45,763 nt of DNA from Treponema sp. (GCA_009778545.1 WRJO01000002.1:1-45763); one strand, 5' to 3'. Shown: positions 7,965 to 18,361, numbered from the stretch's first letter. Numbers and translations are program-made. Notes: generated by a model from the letters alone, not told the origin.

Positions 7965-8401
7965 GGCCTGGCCGCCTCCCTTTCCGCCGCAATGGTCTGG
8001 CGGATACTGTCAAGAACCCCGTTCACAAAACGAAAGGAATCGTCGGTTCCGAATTCCTTGGAAATGCCGATTGCCTCGTCAATCACGATTGAAGGGGCAA
8101 TTTCGTTTTGATACAGCAGCGTATAGACGCTCATCCTGAGGATCGCCAGATCCACCCGGTTCAGCCGCGATATGTCCCAGTTCTCCAGATGATCCTTGAT
8201 CATCCGGTCGATGGCTTTGACGTTCTCAACCGTCCCGCCTATCAGCAAACGGGAAAAAGCGGCGATGCCTTCGTCCAGGGCGGCGCGCTTATCCGCATCC
8301 AGCCAGGAAAACGCCATCAGTTCTCCCGGGGAAATATGCGCCGACTCCCAGCAATACAGGGCCTGAAACGCCAGGATGCGGCCTTTTCTGCGAGATGCCA
8401 C
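7961..8401 (-). CDS. nusB: transcription antitermination factor NusB
   Basis: The 146-residue all-helical protein starts MASRRKGRILAFQALYCWE, with the RNA-binding Arg-rich N-terminus, and ends with the conserved IDEAIGISKEFG and FVNGVLDSI motifs. NusB with NusE binds boxA RNA and promotes rRNA antitermination. Length and motif order are normal. It lies six bases after the SurA-like gene on the same strand and overlaps the TPR gene by four bases. Confidence 0.95.
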   Translation of the reverse strand: MASRRKGRILAFQALYCWESAHISPGELMAFSWLDADKRAALDEGIAAFSRLLIGGTVENVKAIDRMIKDHLENWDISRLNRVDLAILRMSVYTLLYQNEIAPSIVIDEAIGISKEFGTDDSFRFVNGVLDSIRQTIAAEREAARP

Positions 8402-8407
8402 AATCCC

Positions 8408-9451
8408 CTACCAGGTCAGGTTTCTTTCAAATATCTGAAACGTCCTGCCCGCCCTCAGTTCGGTTACCAGTTCTTCGGTCGCCTGGGCAAGCACCGTCAT
8501 TTGCCGTTCCTGCAGCAGCGAATTGCCGATGTAATCGCGGACGGTTATCCGCGTTCCGGGCTGGAAAATGTCGTCCAGTTCCAGGCTTTTCATGGCATAG
8601 GTTTCGCTTATCTTGATGATCTGATAGCCCTGCTGCCCTTCCATCAGCTTCGAAACCTCCCCCTGCCTGAGGCTGAACGCGGTGTTGATAAAATCCTGCC
8701 CCACCCGCTGCGCGGACTCCATGTTCCGGGGCATATAGCCAACATCCCCCGCCTGGTAGCCCGAATTCGGCGCCTGTCCGCGCAGGACCACTTCGTCGAA
8801 CTTGGACGCGTTGTTGCCGATCTCCCTAACGAGCCTGTCGGCCAGATCCTTGGCCCTGGTTTTTGCGGCAGCGTCGGCGCCGTAGGGAACCTGGATCATC
8901 GAGAAGCGGACGGTATCGGGCCGTACAAACTGGGCCTTCGTCAGATTATACGCGTTAAGGATCTCCGCATCGGTGGGAACCTTGATGTTTTCAATGGTGC
9001 TCTGCTTTTTCGACATCAGGTATTTCTGCACGATAAGCTGCCGGCGCACCTGGTCGCGGAACGCGGGCATCTCAAGGCCGGTTTCGTTCCTGATTGCCGT
9101 GGCAAATTCGGCATCGGTGGGCTGCCGCCCGAGAACCTGAACCATCTGTGCCTTGAGCTGGTTGATCTGCTGGTTTACTTCGTTATCGGAAATGGCGATC
9201 TTGTCCCTTTCGGCTGCCTGGATCGCCAGTTTTTCGTTGATCATCGCATCCAGGACATCGCGCCGTTCTTTCTCGTTCAGGGTACGCCGGGCGGTCCTCT
9301 CCATGCGTTCCACCTCGGTGCGGAACTGCTTGACCGTAATCGGCTCGCTCCTCGTCAGGTTGACGATAGCCGCAGGCTGCAGATCCGTCTGGGCAAAACC
9401 CCAAACAGATACAAATGCAAGCAAAACGGCCAGAAATATCGGTTTTTTCAT
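8408..9451 (-). CDS. SurA-like periplasmic peptidyl-prolyl isomerase/chaperone
   Basis: The 347-residue protein has a signal peptide (MKKPIFLAVLLAFVSVWGFAQ), a SurA N-terminal helical domain (about 30-165, with RRDVLDAMINEKLAIQAAE), then a parvulin-type PpiC domain (about 175-280, including VRFSMIQVPYG, DVGYMPR and KLMEGQQGYQIIKI) and a helical end. It should escort outer-membrane proteins through the periplasm. The start at 9451 is chosen because a signal peptide begins there and AAGGAT precedes it; an in-frame ATG at 9487 would add 12 residues. It sits directly downstream of the surface-lipoprotein locus that may supply its clients. Confidence 0.85.
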   Translation of the reverse strand: MKKPIFLAVLLAFVSVWGFAQTDLQPAAIVNLTRSEPITVKQFRTEVERMERTARRTLNEKERRDVLDAMINEKLAIQAAERDKIAISDNEVNQQINQLKAQMVQVLGRQPTDAEFATAIRNETGLEMPAFRDQVRRQLIVQKYLMSKKQSTIENIKVPTDAEILNAYNLTKAQFVRPDTVRFSMIQVPYGADAAAKTRAKDLADRLVREIGNNASKFDEVVLRGQAPNSGYQAGDVGYMPRNMESAQRVGQDFINTAFSLRQGEVSKLMEGQQGYQIIKISETYAMKSLELDDIFQPGTRITVRDYIGNSLLQERQMTVLAQATEELVTELRAGRTFQIFERNLTW

Positions 9452-9517
9452 ACTTATCCTTATATTGCCAAGTATACTATATAACAAAACAAATGATAAG
9501 CGTAAAGGTTAATGTTT

Positions 9518-11743
9518 TTATTGTTCCCCAACGAGCCAGGAAATCTCCTCCCGCTGGAAACCGCCGTCCATATGGATGCCGTAGGTTCCGCCCGAAGCCG
9601 CCCCGCCCCTTATTACGATATCGTCGTAATCCACATAACCGGGATACATTCCTTCGCAGCGCATGGTGCCGTCCATAGTCCCGCTTTGGGACATGTTTGC
9701 CGTGGTGTTGGAATTGCCGGTGAGGGCAAAATACACGCCCCTGGAAGGATTGTCATCAATGTAGAAATCCGCGTAGTTTTCCAGCCGGATGATTATCCGC
9801 GCTCCCAGGCCGGATATCGCGGCATTGTAATAGATTGATCCGCTTATCGTGCCGTACTTCGTCTCCGATCCGAGCTTGTCGGTAGCGCCCGGCTTGTGCA
9901 TGTAGGTGAGCTTTTTAAGCGCCGATTTGCCCATGGTCTTGTTGAATTCAAGCATGTACTGGGAAGGAGTCAGGGCACCCCAGCCGATGCGTTCTTCCGA
10001 CGGCGAATCCCCCCGCTCAAAGCGGTTGAGGGAAAGCACGCGGTAAGCGAACTGTCTGCCCGGCCGCGCTGCCTGATTCTGGTCGATATAGGAATAAGTC
10101 GCGGACATCGTATCGTAAGTGTACAACCCCGCGATAAAGGGGCCGTTCGCGCCCAGCCGTATATCGTTAATCTGGTTAAACCCGGCGCCCGATCCCAATG
10201 AACGCTGCACGCGGTAAAATTCGGGGGCGTCATTTTCCGGTTTTTTCCAGCTGATTCTTACCGGATACACCCCGTTTGCGTTCGCCGCCCCCATGCCGGG
10301 AATATTCTCGTACCGGCTGACGGATACCATAACCGCCGCTTCGGGGAATAGCGCCGTCGAAACACTGGTAGCGCTTTCCACGCCGCCGTTAACGGTCGAT
10401 ACCCTGAAAAATATGCCGCTGGAATTCACCGCCGCAGAAAGATACCCGTCGGCGCCAATGGTAGAAGATACGTTGCCTGCCAGGCTATAAGAATAGTCGT
10501 CCAGGCTCCACCAGATGTTGTACGTGTACATGTTCAGTTCGTTTATGCTGCCGATTGGCGGCAGCCACTTTACCGTTACGACATCGCCCGCTTTATGCGC
10601 CATAACCGTTTCCGGCGGGCTGATGACAAAACCTTCCGCAGCGTCCGCCGAAAGCGGGCTTTTGAGTTCCCTGTCATTGTTCAGCGGATCGGGGGTAATG
10701 GCCTGGACAAGGTAATAGTAATACACGCCCGGCCCTGCCGTTTCGTCGGTAAAATGGGTCTCGCTTATGCCGCCAGGAGGGGTAAGGACGCGCATCTGCG
10801 AATTCACCGAACTGTAGCGGTACACCGCGTACTTTGCCCCTGCCTCGCCTGCCGCGTCCCACTGGATGCTTATGTCGGTGCGGGAGTTCCCCCTGCCGGT
10901 ACCGGGCGGCAGCCGCACGTTCCTCGGCTCGTTCGGTGCGCCGAACACCCGCGAATAGCCGTATGCCGGAAATGACTGCAGGCTCTTGTTGCCATAGCTG
11001 TTCATCGCCCGCACCGTATAGAAAAAATTTACGCCCTGCTCTTGCGCGGCAATCCTGTTTTCGTACCAGTTCTGGTTCCCCGGAATAGCCGCCAGCAACG
11101 ACGAGTTCCCGCCCCCCTCTTCGGTACTTCTCCATATTTCATATACCACGGCAGCGCTCAGATAATCCCATCTGACCGTCACATTATCCGAAGTACCCGT
11201 CGTCGCCTGGACATTGCCCGGAGCGCACAGAAGCATGGCAAACTGCGGCTCGGTCGGATCGCTTTCCTCCAGCCCCCTCGCCGCGCTATATGCGCTGACC
11301 CGGTAATAGTACCGGTACAGGTATTCCGGCGACTCCAAATCCGGGCTAGCCAATATTATGTCTTCATAGAAGCGTCCGTACCAAATTTTTTCAAGTACCG
11401 AATAATCCTCCGGTTCCTCATACTCGCCGTTGGCATCGGGAACGGCAACCGCGCGCTCAACCATATAGTACGCCGCCCTGGGCGTTTCGTCCCAGGCAAG
11501 CCGTATCTCCGACGCGGAAAAATACTGCGCCGCCATAAAGTGCTCGGGCGTGGCGAGTTTTCCGGTGCCCTGATCCAGAAAAAGATCGCCCAGCGTGGTG
11601 GTGCTTTCCGGCGCGGCAATTTTTGCCTGAAACATTTCCACGCAGGATGCAAGGAAAAAAATACTAATTATCAATAAAAAATTAAAAACATTACATCGTA
11701 AGCTATTATTTCTTCGACGGCGGCATTTCACTTGATGGGTCAT
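9518..11743 (-). CDS. fibronectin type III lipoprotein, paralogue 1
   Basis: The 741-residue protein has a basic N-region, a hydrophobic core and a lipobox (FFLASC), so it is probably a lipoprotein processed by Lgt and Lsp. About five fibronectin-III-like beta sandwiches follow, each with the pattern ...IRLAWDE...YYMVERA... or VTVRWDY...YEIWRST. The last 100 residues form a distinct beta domain with GMYPGYVDYDD and GGTYGIHMDG. It is a close paralogue of the gene at 11880-14099, from N-terminus to C-terminal domain. It has its own promoter, downstream of a terminator. It probably binds a polymer or protein at the cell surface. Confidence 0.8.
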   Translation of the reverse strand: MTHQVKCRRRRNNSLRCNVFNFLLIISIFFLASCVEMFQAKIAAPESTTTLGDLFLDQGTGKLATPEHFMAAQYFSASEIRLAWDETPRAAYYMVERAVAVPDANGEYEEPEDYSVLEKIWYGRFYEDIILASPDLESPEYLYRYYYRVSAYSAARGLEESDPTEPQFAMLLCAPGNVQATTGTSDNVTVRWDYLSAAVVYEIWRSTEEGGGNSSLLAAIPGNQNWYENRIAAQEQGVNFFYTVRAMNSYGNKSLQSFPAYGYSRVFGAPNEPRNVRLPPGTGRGNSRTDISIQWDAAGEAGAKYAVYRYSSVNSQMRVLTPPGGISETHFTDETAGPGVYYYYLVQAITPDPLNNDRELKSPLSADAAEGFVISPPETVMAHKAGDVVTVKWLPPIGSINELNMYTYNIWWSLDDYSYSLAGNVSSTIGADGYLSAAVNSSGIFFRVSTVNGGVESATSVSTALFPEAAVMVSVSRYENIPGMGAANANGVYPVRISWKKPENDAPEFYRVQRSLGSGAGFNQINDIRLGANGPFIAGLYTYDTMSATYSYIDQNQAARPGRQFAYRVLSLNRFERGDSPSEERIGWGALTPSQYMLEFNKTMGKSALKKLTYMHKPGATDKLGSETKYGTISGSIYYNAAISGLGARIIIRLENYADFYIDDNPSRGVYFALTGNSNTTANMSQSGTMDGTMRCEGMYPGYVDYDDIVIRGGAASGGTYGIHMDGGFQREEISWLVGEQ

Positions 11744-11750
11744 ATAGTGA

Positions 11751-11779
11751 ATAATATCAAACTATCAGGCGATTTTCCA
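11751..11779 (-). promoter_or_regulatory. putative leaderless promoter of FN3 paralogue 1
   Basis: On the minus strand TGGAAA, 17 bases, then TATTAT; the ATG at 11743 follows after seven bases. No Shine-Dalgarno sequence is present. Confidence 0.4.
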
Positions 11780-11838
11780 TGTTTTTTAAGAAAATAATTG
11801 ATGTTTTTCCAGTTAATATACAAAAACAATGGAATGGT

Positions 11839-11874
11839 CAGCAGCCCCCGCATTCATCCGCTCGGGGGCCGCTG
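11839..11874 (-). terminator. rho-independent terminator after FN3 paralogue 2
   Basis: Read on the minus strand, CAGCGGCCCCCG pairs with CGGGGGCTGCTG around a 12-base loop with one mismatch. A T-rich tract (TTGTTTTTG) lies about 10 bases further on. It closes the operon that ends at 11880 and separates it from the promoter of the next gene. Confidence 0.65.
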
Positions 11875-11879
11875 AATTC

Positions 11880-14099
11880 CTAGAAGGCGATTAATGACCA
11901 GGAAATGTCATTCCGGCGCGGGAAGCCTTCCATTTGCACGCCGTAGGTGCCGCCGGCCGGCTTGCCCGACCTGAGCGTGATATTGTCATAGAACACGGTT
12001 CCCGGGTACATTCCGGTGGTAGAATAGCTCCCCGCCATGCTGCCGTTGGCATTTATGTCGGTATTGCTGGTGGTAGCGCCATTGTATACGTAATACCGGC
12101 CTTTGGTTGGATCCTGTTCGATGTACACATCGGAATAATCGGTAAACGTCATTACGCATCTTCCGGTTGTTAAGCTGGGCTGCCACGCGTTGTAGTGGAG
12201 CGTGCCGCTTATGTTGCCCCTGACCGTTTCTTCGCCGAGCTGGGAGAGGCCGGCGGGCCGATTATACCAATTAAGCTTGGTCAGCGCCGACCTGCCGCCG
12301 TAATTAGAGTTGAATTCTATTAAATACTGCTCGTATGTTACCGCGCCCCAGCCTATACGCTCATCCGAATAGATGCTCCCCTGCCCAAGCTGGTTGAGGG
12401 AAAGGACGCGGTAATAGAACTGCCTGCCAACCCGCGCCGCCGGATTCTTGTCGATATATGAATAGGTCTCCGTTGCCGAATCGTAAGTATACACACCCGG
12501 TATCGTGACAAAGGGGTCCGCACTCAGCCGCGTATCGTTGATTTGGGCAAAACCGGCGCCCGATCTTGTCGAACGCTGCACATGATAAAATGCGGGGGCA
12601 TCATCTGCCGGTTTTTTCCAGGTGATCCTTACCGGATACACACCGTTCTGATTGTGATTGCCCATATCAGAAAAATTCAGGTGCCGGCTGGCTTCAATTA
12701 TTTGCGCCGCCGCAGGGACCGGCGCCGCCACGCCGCTGGGAACGCTTTCCGCACTGCCATTTATTGTTGTTACCTTAAAATATGGACCGCCGCTTACCGT
12801 CGCCGAAAGATACCCGTCGGGACCGACAGAAGACGATACATTATCAACCAATGAAAAAAATCCATCTGGCGAACTGCCAGAAAAGATGTTGTAGGTGTAT
12901 TTTTGCAGTTCTTCAATGTTCCCTATCGGCGGCGTCCATTTTAAAATGATGCCGCTGCCCGATTTCTCCGCGATAACCGCATCCGGCGGGCTTATAATAA
13001 AGCCCTGTACAATGTCTGTCGAAAACGGGCTTTGCAGGTCCCGGCCCCCGGAAGCGGCGATAGCCTGAACTTCATAATAGTAATACAGGCCCGGTTCCGC
13101 CGTCGTATCGGTAAAGCTCGTCGCAGGGGGCATTACGATGTCAAGCAGGCGCGATGGCGCCCTATCCTCATTTTTGGGCTGATCCCTGTAATAGTAACGG
13201 TACACCGCATAGCGTATTTCTGAGGCGCCGGCGTCTACCTCGTCCCATTGAATGCTTATTTCGGCAGCAGAATCGCCCCTTCCCGTACCTGGTACGAGTT
13301 TTGCGCCTTGCGGCTCGGGCGGCGCGCCGAAAACCCGCGAAAATCCCCTGTACCTATCAGTCAGCAGGCTTTCGTTGCCATGGTCGTTTATCGCCTTTAT
13401 CATGTAGAAAAAATTGACGCCCTGCTCAGATGCGGCAATTTTATTTTCATACCAGTTCTGGTTCCCCGGAACGGTTGTTAATAGCGAATAATTCGCTCCG
13501 CTTTCTTCGGTGGTTCTATATACTTGATAACTCACGGCGCCGCTCAGGCGGCCCCAGGTTATCATGACATTATCCGATGTGCCGGTTGTCGCCTGAATAT
13601 TACCAGGCGCGCGCAGGAGCATGGCAAACTGCGGATCGGTCGGATCGCTTTCTTCGTACCTTTTCCCCGAGTTGTAAGCGCTCACACGATAATAGTACCG
13701 GTACTGAAATTCCGGCGAATCCAGCCGGGGTTCATTCAGTATTTCGTCCGTATAGAAGCGTTTGTACTCAAAACCCGTAAGCACCTCGTAATCTTCCGGT
13801 TCCTCATATTCGCCGTCGGCATCCGGAACAGAAACCGCGCGCTCTACCATGTAGTACGCCGCCCTGGGCGTTTCGTCCCAGGCAAGCTTTATCTCCGTCG
13901 CCGAATAGTACTGCGCCACCACAAAATGCGTAGGCGTTGCGAGTTTCCCTGTATCTTGGGCGAGGAATATATCGTCCAGCGTGTTGGTGCTGCCCGGCGC
14001 GGAAATTTTCATCTGAAACAATTCCGCACAGGACGCAACCAGAAACAGAGCAAATACTAATAATAGACTGATGCCGCACCGTAATGTCTTACTGCTCAT
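11880..14099 (-). CDS. fibronectin type III lipoprotein, paralogue 2
   Basis: The 739-residue protein has a signal peptide and lipobox (FLVASC), then about five FN3-like domains (for example IKLAWDETPRAAYYMVERA and VMITWGRLSGAVSYQVYRT). The C-terminal beta domain has GMYPGTVFYDN and GGTYGVQMEG, the same signature as paralogue 1. The two proteins align along their whole length and share long identical stretches such as LAWDETPRAAYYMVERAV. AAGGAG lies eight bases before ATG 14099, and the gene starts 11 bases after the giant FN3 gene ends, so it is in that operon. The ligand is unknown. Confidence 0.8.
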   Translation of the reverse strand: MSSKTLRCGISLLLVFALFLVASCAELFQMKISAPGSTNTLDDIFLAQDTGKLATPTHFVVAQYYSATEIKLAWDETPRAAYYMVERAVSVPDADGEYEEPEDYEVLTGFEYKRFYTDEILNEPRLDSPEFQYRYYYRVSAYNSGKRYEESDPTDPQFAMLLRAPGNIQATTGTSDNVMITWGRLSGAVSYQVYRTTEESGANYSLLTTVPGNQNWYENKIAASEQGVNFFYMIKAINDHGNESLLTDRYRGFSRVFGAPPEPQGAKLVPGTGRGDSAAEISIQWDEVDAGASEIRYAVYRYYYRDQPKNEDRAPSRLLDIVMPPATSFTDTTAEPGLYYYYEVQAIAASGGRDLQSPFSTDIVQGFIISPPDAVIAEKSGSGIILKWTPPIGNIEELQKYTYNIFSGSSPDGFFSLVDNVSSSVGPDGYLSATVSGGPYFKVTTINGSAESVPSGVAAPVPAAAQIIEASRHLNFSDMGNHNQNGVYPVRITWKKPADDAPAFYHVQRSTRSGAGFAQINDTRLSADPFVTIPGVYTYDSATETYSYIDKNPAARVGRQFYYRVLSLNQLGQGSIYSDERIGWGAVTYEQYLIEFNSNYGGRSALTKLNWYNRPAGLSQLGEETVRGNISGTLHYNAWQPSLTTGRCVMTFTDYSDVYIEQDPTKGRYYVYNGATTSNTDINANGSMAGSYSTTGMYPGTVFYDNITLRSGKPAGGTYGVQMEGFPRRNDISWSLIAF

Positions 14100-14110
14100 G
14101 GATTAGCTCC

Positions 14111-17100
14111 TTACTTCCACATGTCCAATCTGGCGTGAACCCAGGGGTGGCCGGCGACAATAACCATTGTCCTCTCATCAAAGGGCAGCGGGGTATTCGC
14201 ATTGGCGTCTGTTACCCGTACCAACGACGACGAGAGCGGATATTCCACATTCATATACCCGCCGGAATTTGTAAGATTGATAAACCGGATGCTTCCGGAA
14301 TACATGGCGACATCGCTGGGCCCAACACAGTTAATCGGCGATTGGGATGCCGCATCATTCCCATAGGTAACCGGCGCAACGCTCATAACGGTAGAAAGCC
14401 AGGTACCCCTATGAAGCCCGAAGCCTCCGTTAAGGGTCAAAAAGCTTACCCGATCGCCGGATAAGGTTAGCAAACTCGGCTTGTACGTCGAGTATGTCCA
14501 GTTCACCTGCGATCCGAAACTAAATTGAGGCGCTGTATACGAGACAGATCCCGATCCGTTGGTGCCTGTCGCGGGCTTGTCGTCGCCGCCGGTCAGAAAA
14601 TTATACGAAACATCCCAGCCCCTTACGTCATCGGTATCGTTATTCCCGCTGCCAACGACCAAATTTAAACCCAGCGTAATATGCAGAGAGGCGATTTTGG
14701 TAAATTCAACCACATCAATCTGCCGGGCGCCCCATTTGACGTAGTCGGTTTCCTGTTCCGAAAATGCCGGAGCGGGGCCATACACTTCTCCGTCGGAGGT
14801 TAGCACATAGGGGCGCACACAGAAGAAATGCTTGTAATCCCGCAGCACTTTTAACGGATCCGGGTCGCCGTTCATCGCCGAGGTATTGTCGACAAAGGCT
14901 TCCTGTTCGTGATGCTCCAGGTCGATATTGCCGGATGCAAGGGGGATCGAATGAACCCTTCTCCAGCTCTTGCCATGATTCCGGTTCCACACCCACACAG
15001 AGTACCCGTCAATGCCCCAGTGCAAATCGTCGCTTATGTTATTGCCAACGGTAACATCGTGCCATTGAACCAGTTCGCCAAATTCGCGCTTTGCGGGGGT
15101 ATCCCTGGGGGATGCCCGTTCGTCGCGGCTCGCCCCGGTCACCCTGGCATAGGTTAGGATATAGCCCATCATGTCATACCAGCCCCTGTCTTCGGATTCT
15201 TCGCTCTGGTACAGCGTTCTGCACATGGCAATATACCGCCGGAAATTCCCCGGCGACAGGGCCGATCCGCCGCCGTTTGATATGCCGACGACATAATCAT
15301 ACACTTCGCCCATGGTCGGCGGGGAGTCCGAATACATAACGCTCGTGTTGGTACTCACCGTCGACCAACTGCTCGTATCAGGAATGCTATAGTTTTTGCG
15401 GTACAGCGTGTAATTTGGGGTAAACCCTGCTTTGCCGACAAGGTGCTGCGGCGGATCCCAGGAAATGTTTACTTTATCTCCGCCGCCGCCTTTGGTGGCA
15501 GCAACGTTTTGTCCAAAACCGATTGCATATCCCGGTTTTTCCAGAGAATCGGCGCCGGCTGCATAGGTAACGCCCGGAACCGTGTACGAAGCGATGTCCG
15601 CATCTTTATTGTTAACGCTCCGCCCATAGGTAAAATTAACATAATCGCTGCTGCTAATGACCGGAACGATGAAGTACCGGTAAGGATAGCCCCATGCTAG
15701 CTCGTTCTGCTGATTCTTGTAGACAGGCGAATGATTCCGGTATTCGCCGTCATACTCCGCATCAGCCATATATGTATCCCTCAGCGTATATCGGGAGCCG
15801 GTCAGGGTAACCGCAGCTTTTACTGTCTGGGTGTCCCCCGGGTCCCCCAGGTCTTTTCCGGTCACGCTTGAAGCATTTTTGGGAATATAATACTGAATGC
15901 GGGCGTCGTTTCCCGTCACCAGCGCTTCCGAGTTGTCCATGACAAACTGCCGCCTGAACACATAATAGCCGGTTGCGCCGGGAACCTCATTCCATGCAAC
16001 GTCAATGTAATTTGCCGAATCCGCGACGCTTGCCTGCGCGTCAAGCTCCGCCGGCCCGATCAGCCGGGCGTTATTTTCCGTACCCGTCTCCGGGACTGAA
16101 GGAAGGGATATCTCATCGACAAATCCGCCGGTTTCTTCTTCCAGGCTAAGCCGAAGTTCCTCGTTCAGGGCATCCACTTCCAGCCATATTTTTTTGCCCG
16201 CCATGGTAACGTCATCGTACCCCAGCGGCTGGAACGGGTACTTGTACAGGTGGGCCTCGGCTTCTTCAAGGTCGTCTTTCCCGACTATATCCGCTTCGAT
16301 CCAGTCCGCGCCCGCCGAATATTTGTATTTAATCCGGTAGGTATCCGCTTTTGCAGCTTCAGTCCATTTTAAGGTAACGGTGCTGTAGGAAATGCCGGTA
16401 TCGTTTAACAAATGCGGCTCTCCAAGAGTCTGGTAGGGATCCTGCGCATATATTTTATGTCCGATAATTTCCCGGACCGGAGAACCAAAGGCGGTGTTAT
16501 CTATTTCCATAACCGGCTGTATGCCAAAATATTTGGTAACGCCGTGGTTTAGTTCCGGATCAGGCAATTTCCATACCCATCCCAGCGTGGCATCATTTAT
16601 ATGGGTCTTGACCGCATCGTATGATCCCGGTATTTCATTCCAGACATGATCCTCTCCGGCTTCATAGAGCCGGTATTTTATTTCCGGAATGTGGTGGAGG
16701 GCATCTTCATGGCCCGGATGAATTTTCCACTGGAAAGAGAACTGGCCGACATAGCCGTCCCGCACATAAAATTCATCGATCGCAAACGGAGAAGTATCTT
16801 CCGATATTTGCCAGTCGCCGATAGCGGAGACGGTGTCTACCAGGGTATCTTCGTCGGGCAGATATATTTTTACTTTGTAGGAATAAATGCCCCGGCCGTG
16901 ATGGGATTCGGTGGTCTTGCCGTTAAAGTCCATTTCCCGGCTGAACTGGTTCACTTCTTCAAACGTCAGGAAACCGCTTTCCCAGATTATCTGCTCTTCG
17001 TCCTGGCTGTTGGGATGGGGAGGATCAATAACAAGGCCGGTTGTATAATTATAGTCGGTAATCTGCTCAATGGTTTCCATAACCTTATAGAGGTATTCTT

Positions 17101-18346
17101 CGCCTTTCGTGTCAAAAATAAAAAGCAATTCCAGGCTTGCCGATTCAAACTCGTCCGCATCCTCGGGCAGGGGATTGGGAAGATAATCCGGCGCGCTGAC
17201 TCTGAGGTCTCCCTCCCGTACCGCCCAGCCAGCCGCGCTTGATATCGATCGCGTGGAGGTAATCCGCCGATCCGTTTCATCGACAAAGGACTGCACCCGG
17301 TATTCGTAATCCACATTTCTCCTGATAATGTTGTTCGGATACGAATGTTTGTCTGTCCAGCTTACCGTTTTTCCGACAACGTATTCGTCAAATGTCGCTT
17401 TGTTGCCCGTTATGCCGGCAAAGGTATCGCTGTTGCCCAGCCCGAAGTACAGGCAAATTTCGTGATAGTCGTAGGTTCCGCTTTCGGTGTATATGCGCTT
17501 GGAAATGACAAAATACAGCGGCCGCGATTCGAATTCATTTTCGCCCGTTTCCGGATTAACGCCCGTTATGACATCGACCCTTTCGGGAAGCTCAAAAGTT
17601 ATTTCTATTTCGGTCCCCGAGATTCCATGGCTGGCCCTGAGGTTTACCGGCGCGTCGGGGGTCAGGCGGCGGGCGGTTTCGGCATCGAGTATCTGGCTTC
17701 TTTCGCTGGCGCCCGGATTGCCGCTGAGGTACGCTTCCACCTGGTAGGTGTAATTGATGTTCGGGCTTAATTTGTAAAATTCCGCCTTATTCTCCGAAAG
17801 GGCCGATCCGTCTATGGTAACCTGCGCGATCTCCGTCCCTCCAAAAAAACAATACACCGTGTACATAAGGGTCTCTTTGTAGGCGGAGTCGTTCCCCATG
17901 TACCAATATACGGTCCAGACAAGTTCATCGCTTTCGTTGGTAGTTTCCGTAATGTCGCTGATTAGCGGCTGGGCAAGGCTCGTCCCCACGGTATAGGAAC
18001 TTTGCCGTGACATGTTTCCGTTCGGAAAAATTGATGCGACGCGGTAGTACACCGTTTTGCCCGGTTCTACGGCAAATGAAAAATCCGTCCTGTCCGTTTC
18101 CGCGCACCGGATAAAATCCATAAGCGGGCTGTCCGCCTTAAAGATATAATACATAGCGGCGCCGGGCGCAGAATCCCAGGAAAGGGTGATGGTGCGGCGT
18201 TCGCCATGGGAGGCGGTTACGTTATTCGGCGGCACTTCTCCCCTTCCAAAGGCAGAATCCGGCATTACCGGCTCGGGAAAGAAAACATCGCTGCAGGCGG
18301 AGTACAATAATAATGCCGCTGCTGCAATTAACACCAGTTTTTTCAT
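14111..18346 (-). CDS. giant fibronectin type III surface lipoprotein
   Basis: The 1411-residue protein has a signal peptide and lipobox (LLLYSAC), then many FN3-like beta sandwiches with strands such as ITLSWDSAPGAAMYYIFKA, VTLKWTEAAKADTYRIKYK and VDVAWNEVPGATGYYVFRR-like units. The last 150 residues are different: Gly/Ser/Thr-rich beta sequence that ends HPWVHARLDMWK. Start 18346 (MKKLVLIAAA) is chosen because GAGGA lies eight bases upstream; in-frame ATGs at 18352 and 18361 are too close to it. It lies between the beta-barrel gene and FN3 paralogue 2 with tiny gaps. It is probably exported and lipid-anchored; no enzyme domain is recognised. Confidence 0.78.
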   Translation of the reverse strand: MKKLVLIAAAALLLYSACSDVFFPEPVMPDSAFGRGEVPPNNVTASHGERRTITLSWDSAPGAAMYYIFKADSPLMDFIRCAETDRTDFSFAVEPGKTVYYRVASIFPNGNMSRQSSYTVGTSLAQPLISDITETTNESDELVWTVYWYMGNDSAYKETLMYTVYCFFGGTEIAQVTIDGSALSENKAEFYKLSPNINYTYQVEAYLSGNPGASERSQILDAETARRLTPDAPVNLRASHGISGTEIEITFELPERVDVITGVNPETGENEFESRPLYFVISKRIYTESGTYDYHEICLYFGLGNSDTFAGITGNKATFDEYVVGKTVSWTDKHSYPNNIIRRNVDYEYRVQSFVDETDRRITSTRSISSAAGWAVREGDLRVSAPDYLPNPLPEDADEFESASLELLFIFDTKGEEYLYKVMETIEQITDYNYTTGLVIDPPHPNSQDEEQIIWESGFLTFEEVNQFSREMDFNGKTTESHHGRGIYSYKVKIYLPDEDTLVDTVSAIGDWQISEDTSPFAIDEFYVRDGYVGQFSFQWKIHPGHEDALHHIPEIKYRLYEAGEDHVWNEIPGSYDAVKTHINDATLGWVWKLPDPELNHGVTKYFGIQPVMEIDNTAFGSPVREIIGHKIYAQDPYQTLGEPHLLNDTGISYSTVTLKWTEAAKADTYRIKYKYSAGADWIEADIVGKDDLEEAEAHLYKYPFQPLGYDDVTMAGKKIWLEVDALNEELRLSLEEETGGFVDEISLPSVPETGTENNARLIGPAELDAQASVADSANYIDVAWNEVPGATGYYVFRRQFVMDNSEALVTGNDARIQYYIPKNASSVTGKDLGDPGDTQTVKAAVTLTGSRYTLRDTYMADAEYDGEYRNHSPVYKNQQNELAWGYPYRYFIVPVISSSDYVNFTYGRSVNNKDADIASYTVPGVTYAAGADSLEKPGYAIGFGQNVAATKGGGGDKVNISWDPPQHLVGKAGFTPNYTLYRKNYSIPDTSSWSTVSTNTSVMYSDSPPTMGEVYDYVVGISNGGGSALSPGNFRRYIAMCRTLYQSEESEDRGWYDMMGYILTYARVTGASRDERASPRDTPAKREFGELVQWHDVTVGNNISDDLHWGIDGYSVWVWNRNHGKSWRRVHSIPLASGNIDLEHHEQEAFVDNTSAMNGDPDPLKVLRDYKHFFCVRPYVLTSDGEVYGPAPAFSEQETDYVKWGARQIDVVEFTKIASLHITLGLNLVVGSGNNDTDDVRGWDVSYNFLTGGDDKPATGTNGSGSVSYTAPQFSFGSQVNWTYSTYKPSLLTLSGDRVSFLTLNGGFGLHRGTWLSTVMSVAPVTYGNDAASQSPINCVGPSDVAMYSGSIRFINLTNSGGYMNVEYPLSSSLVRVTDANANTPLPFDERTMVIVAGHPWVHARLDMWK

Positions 18347-18361
18347 ACGCATATTCCTCAT

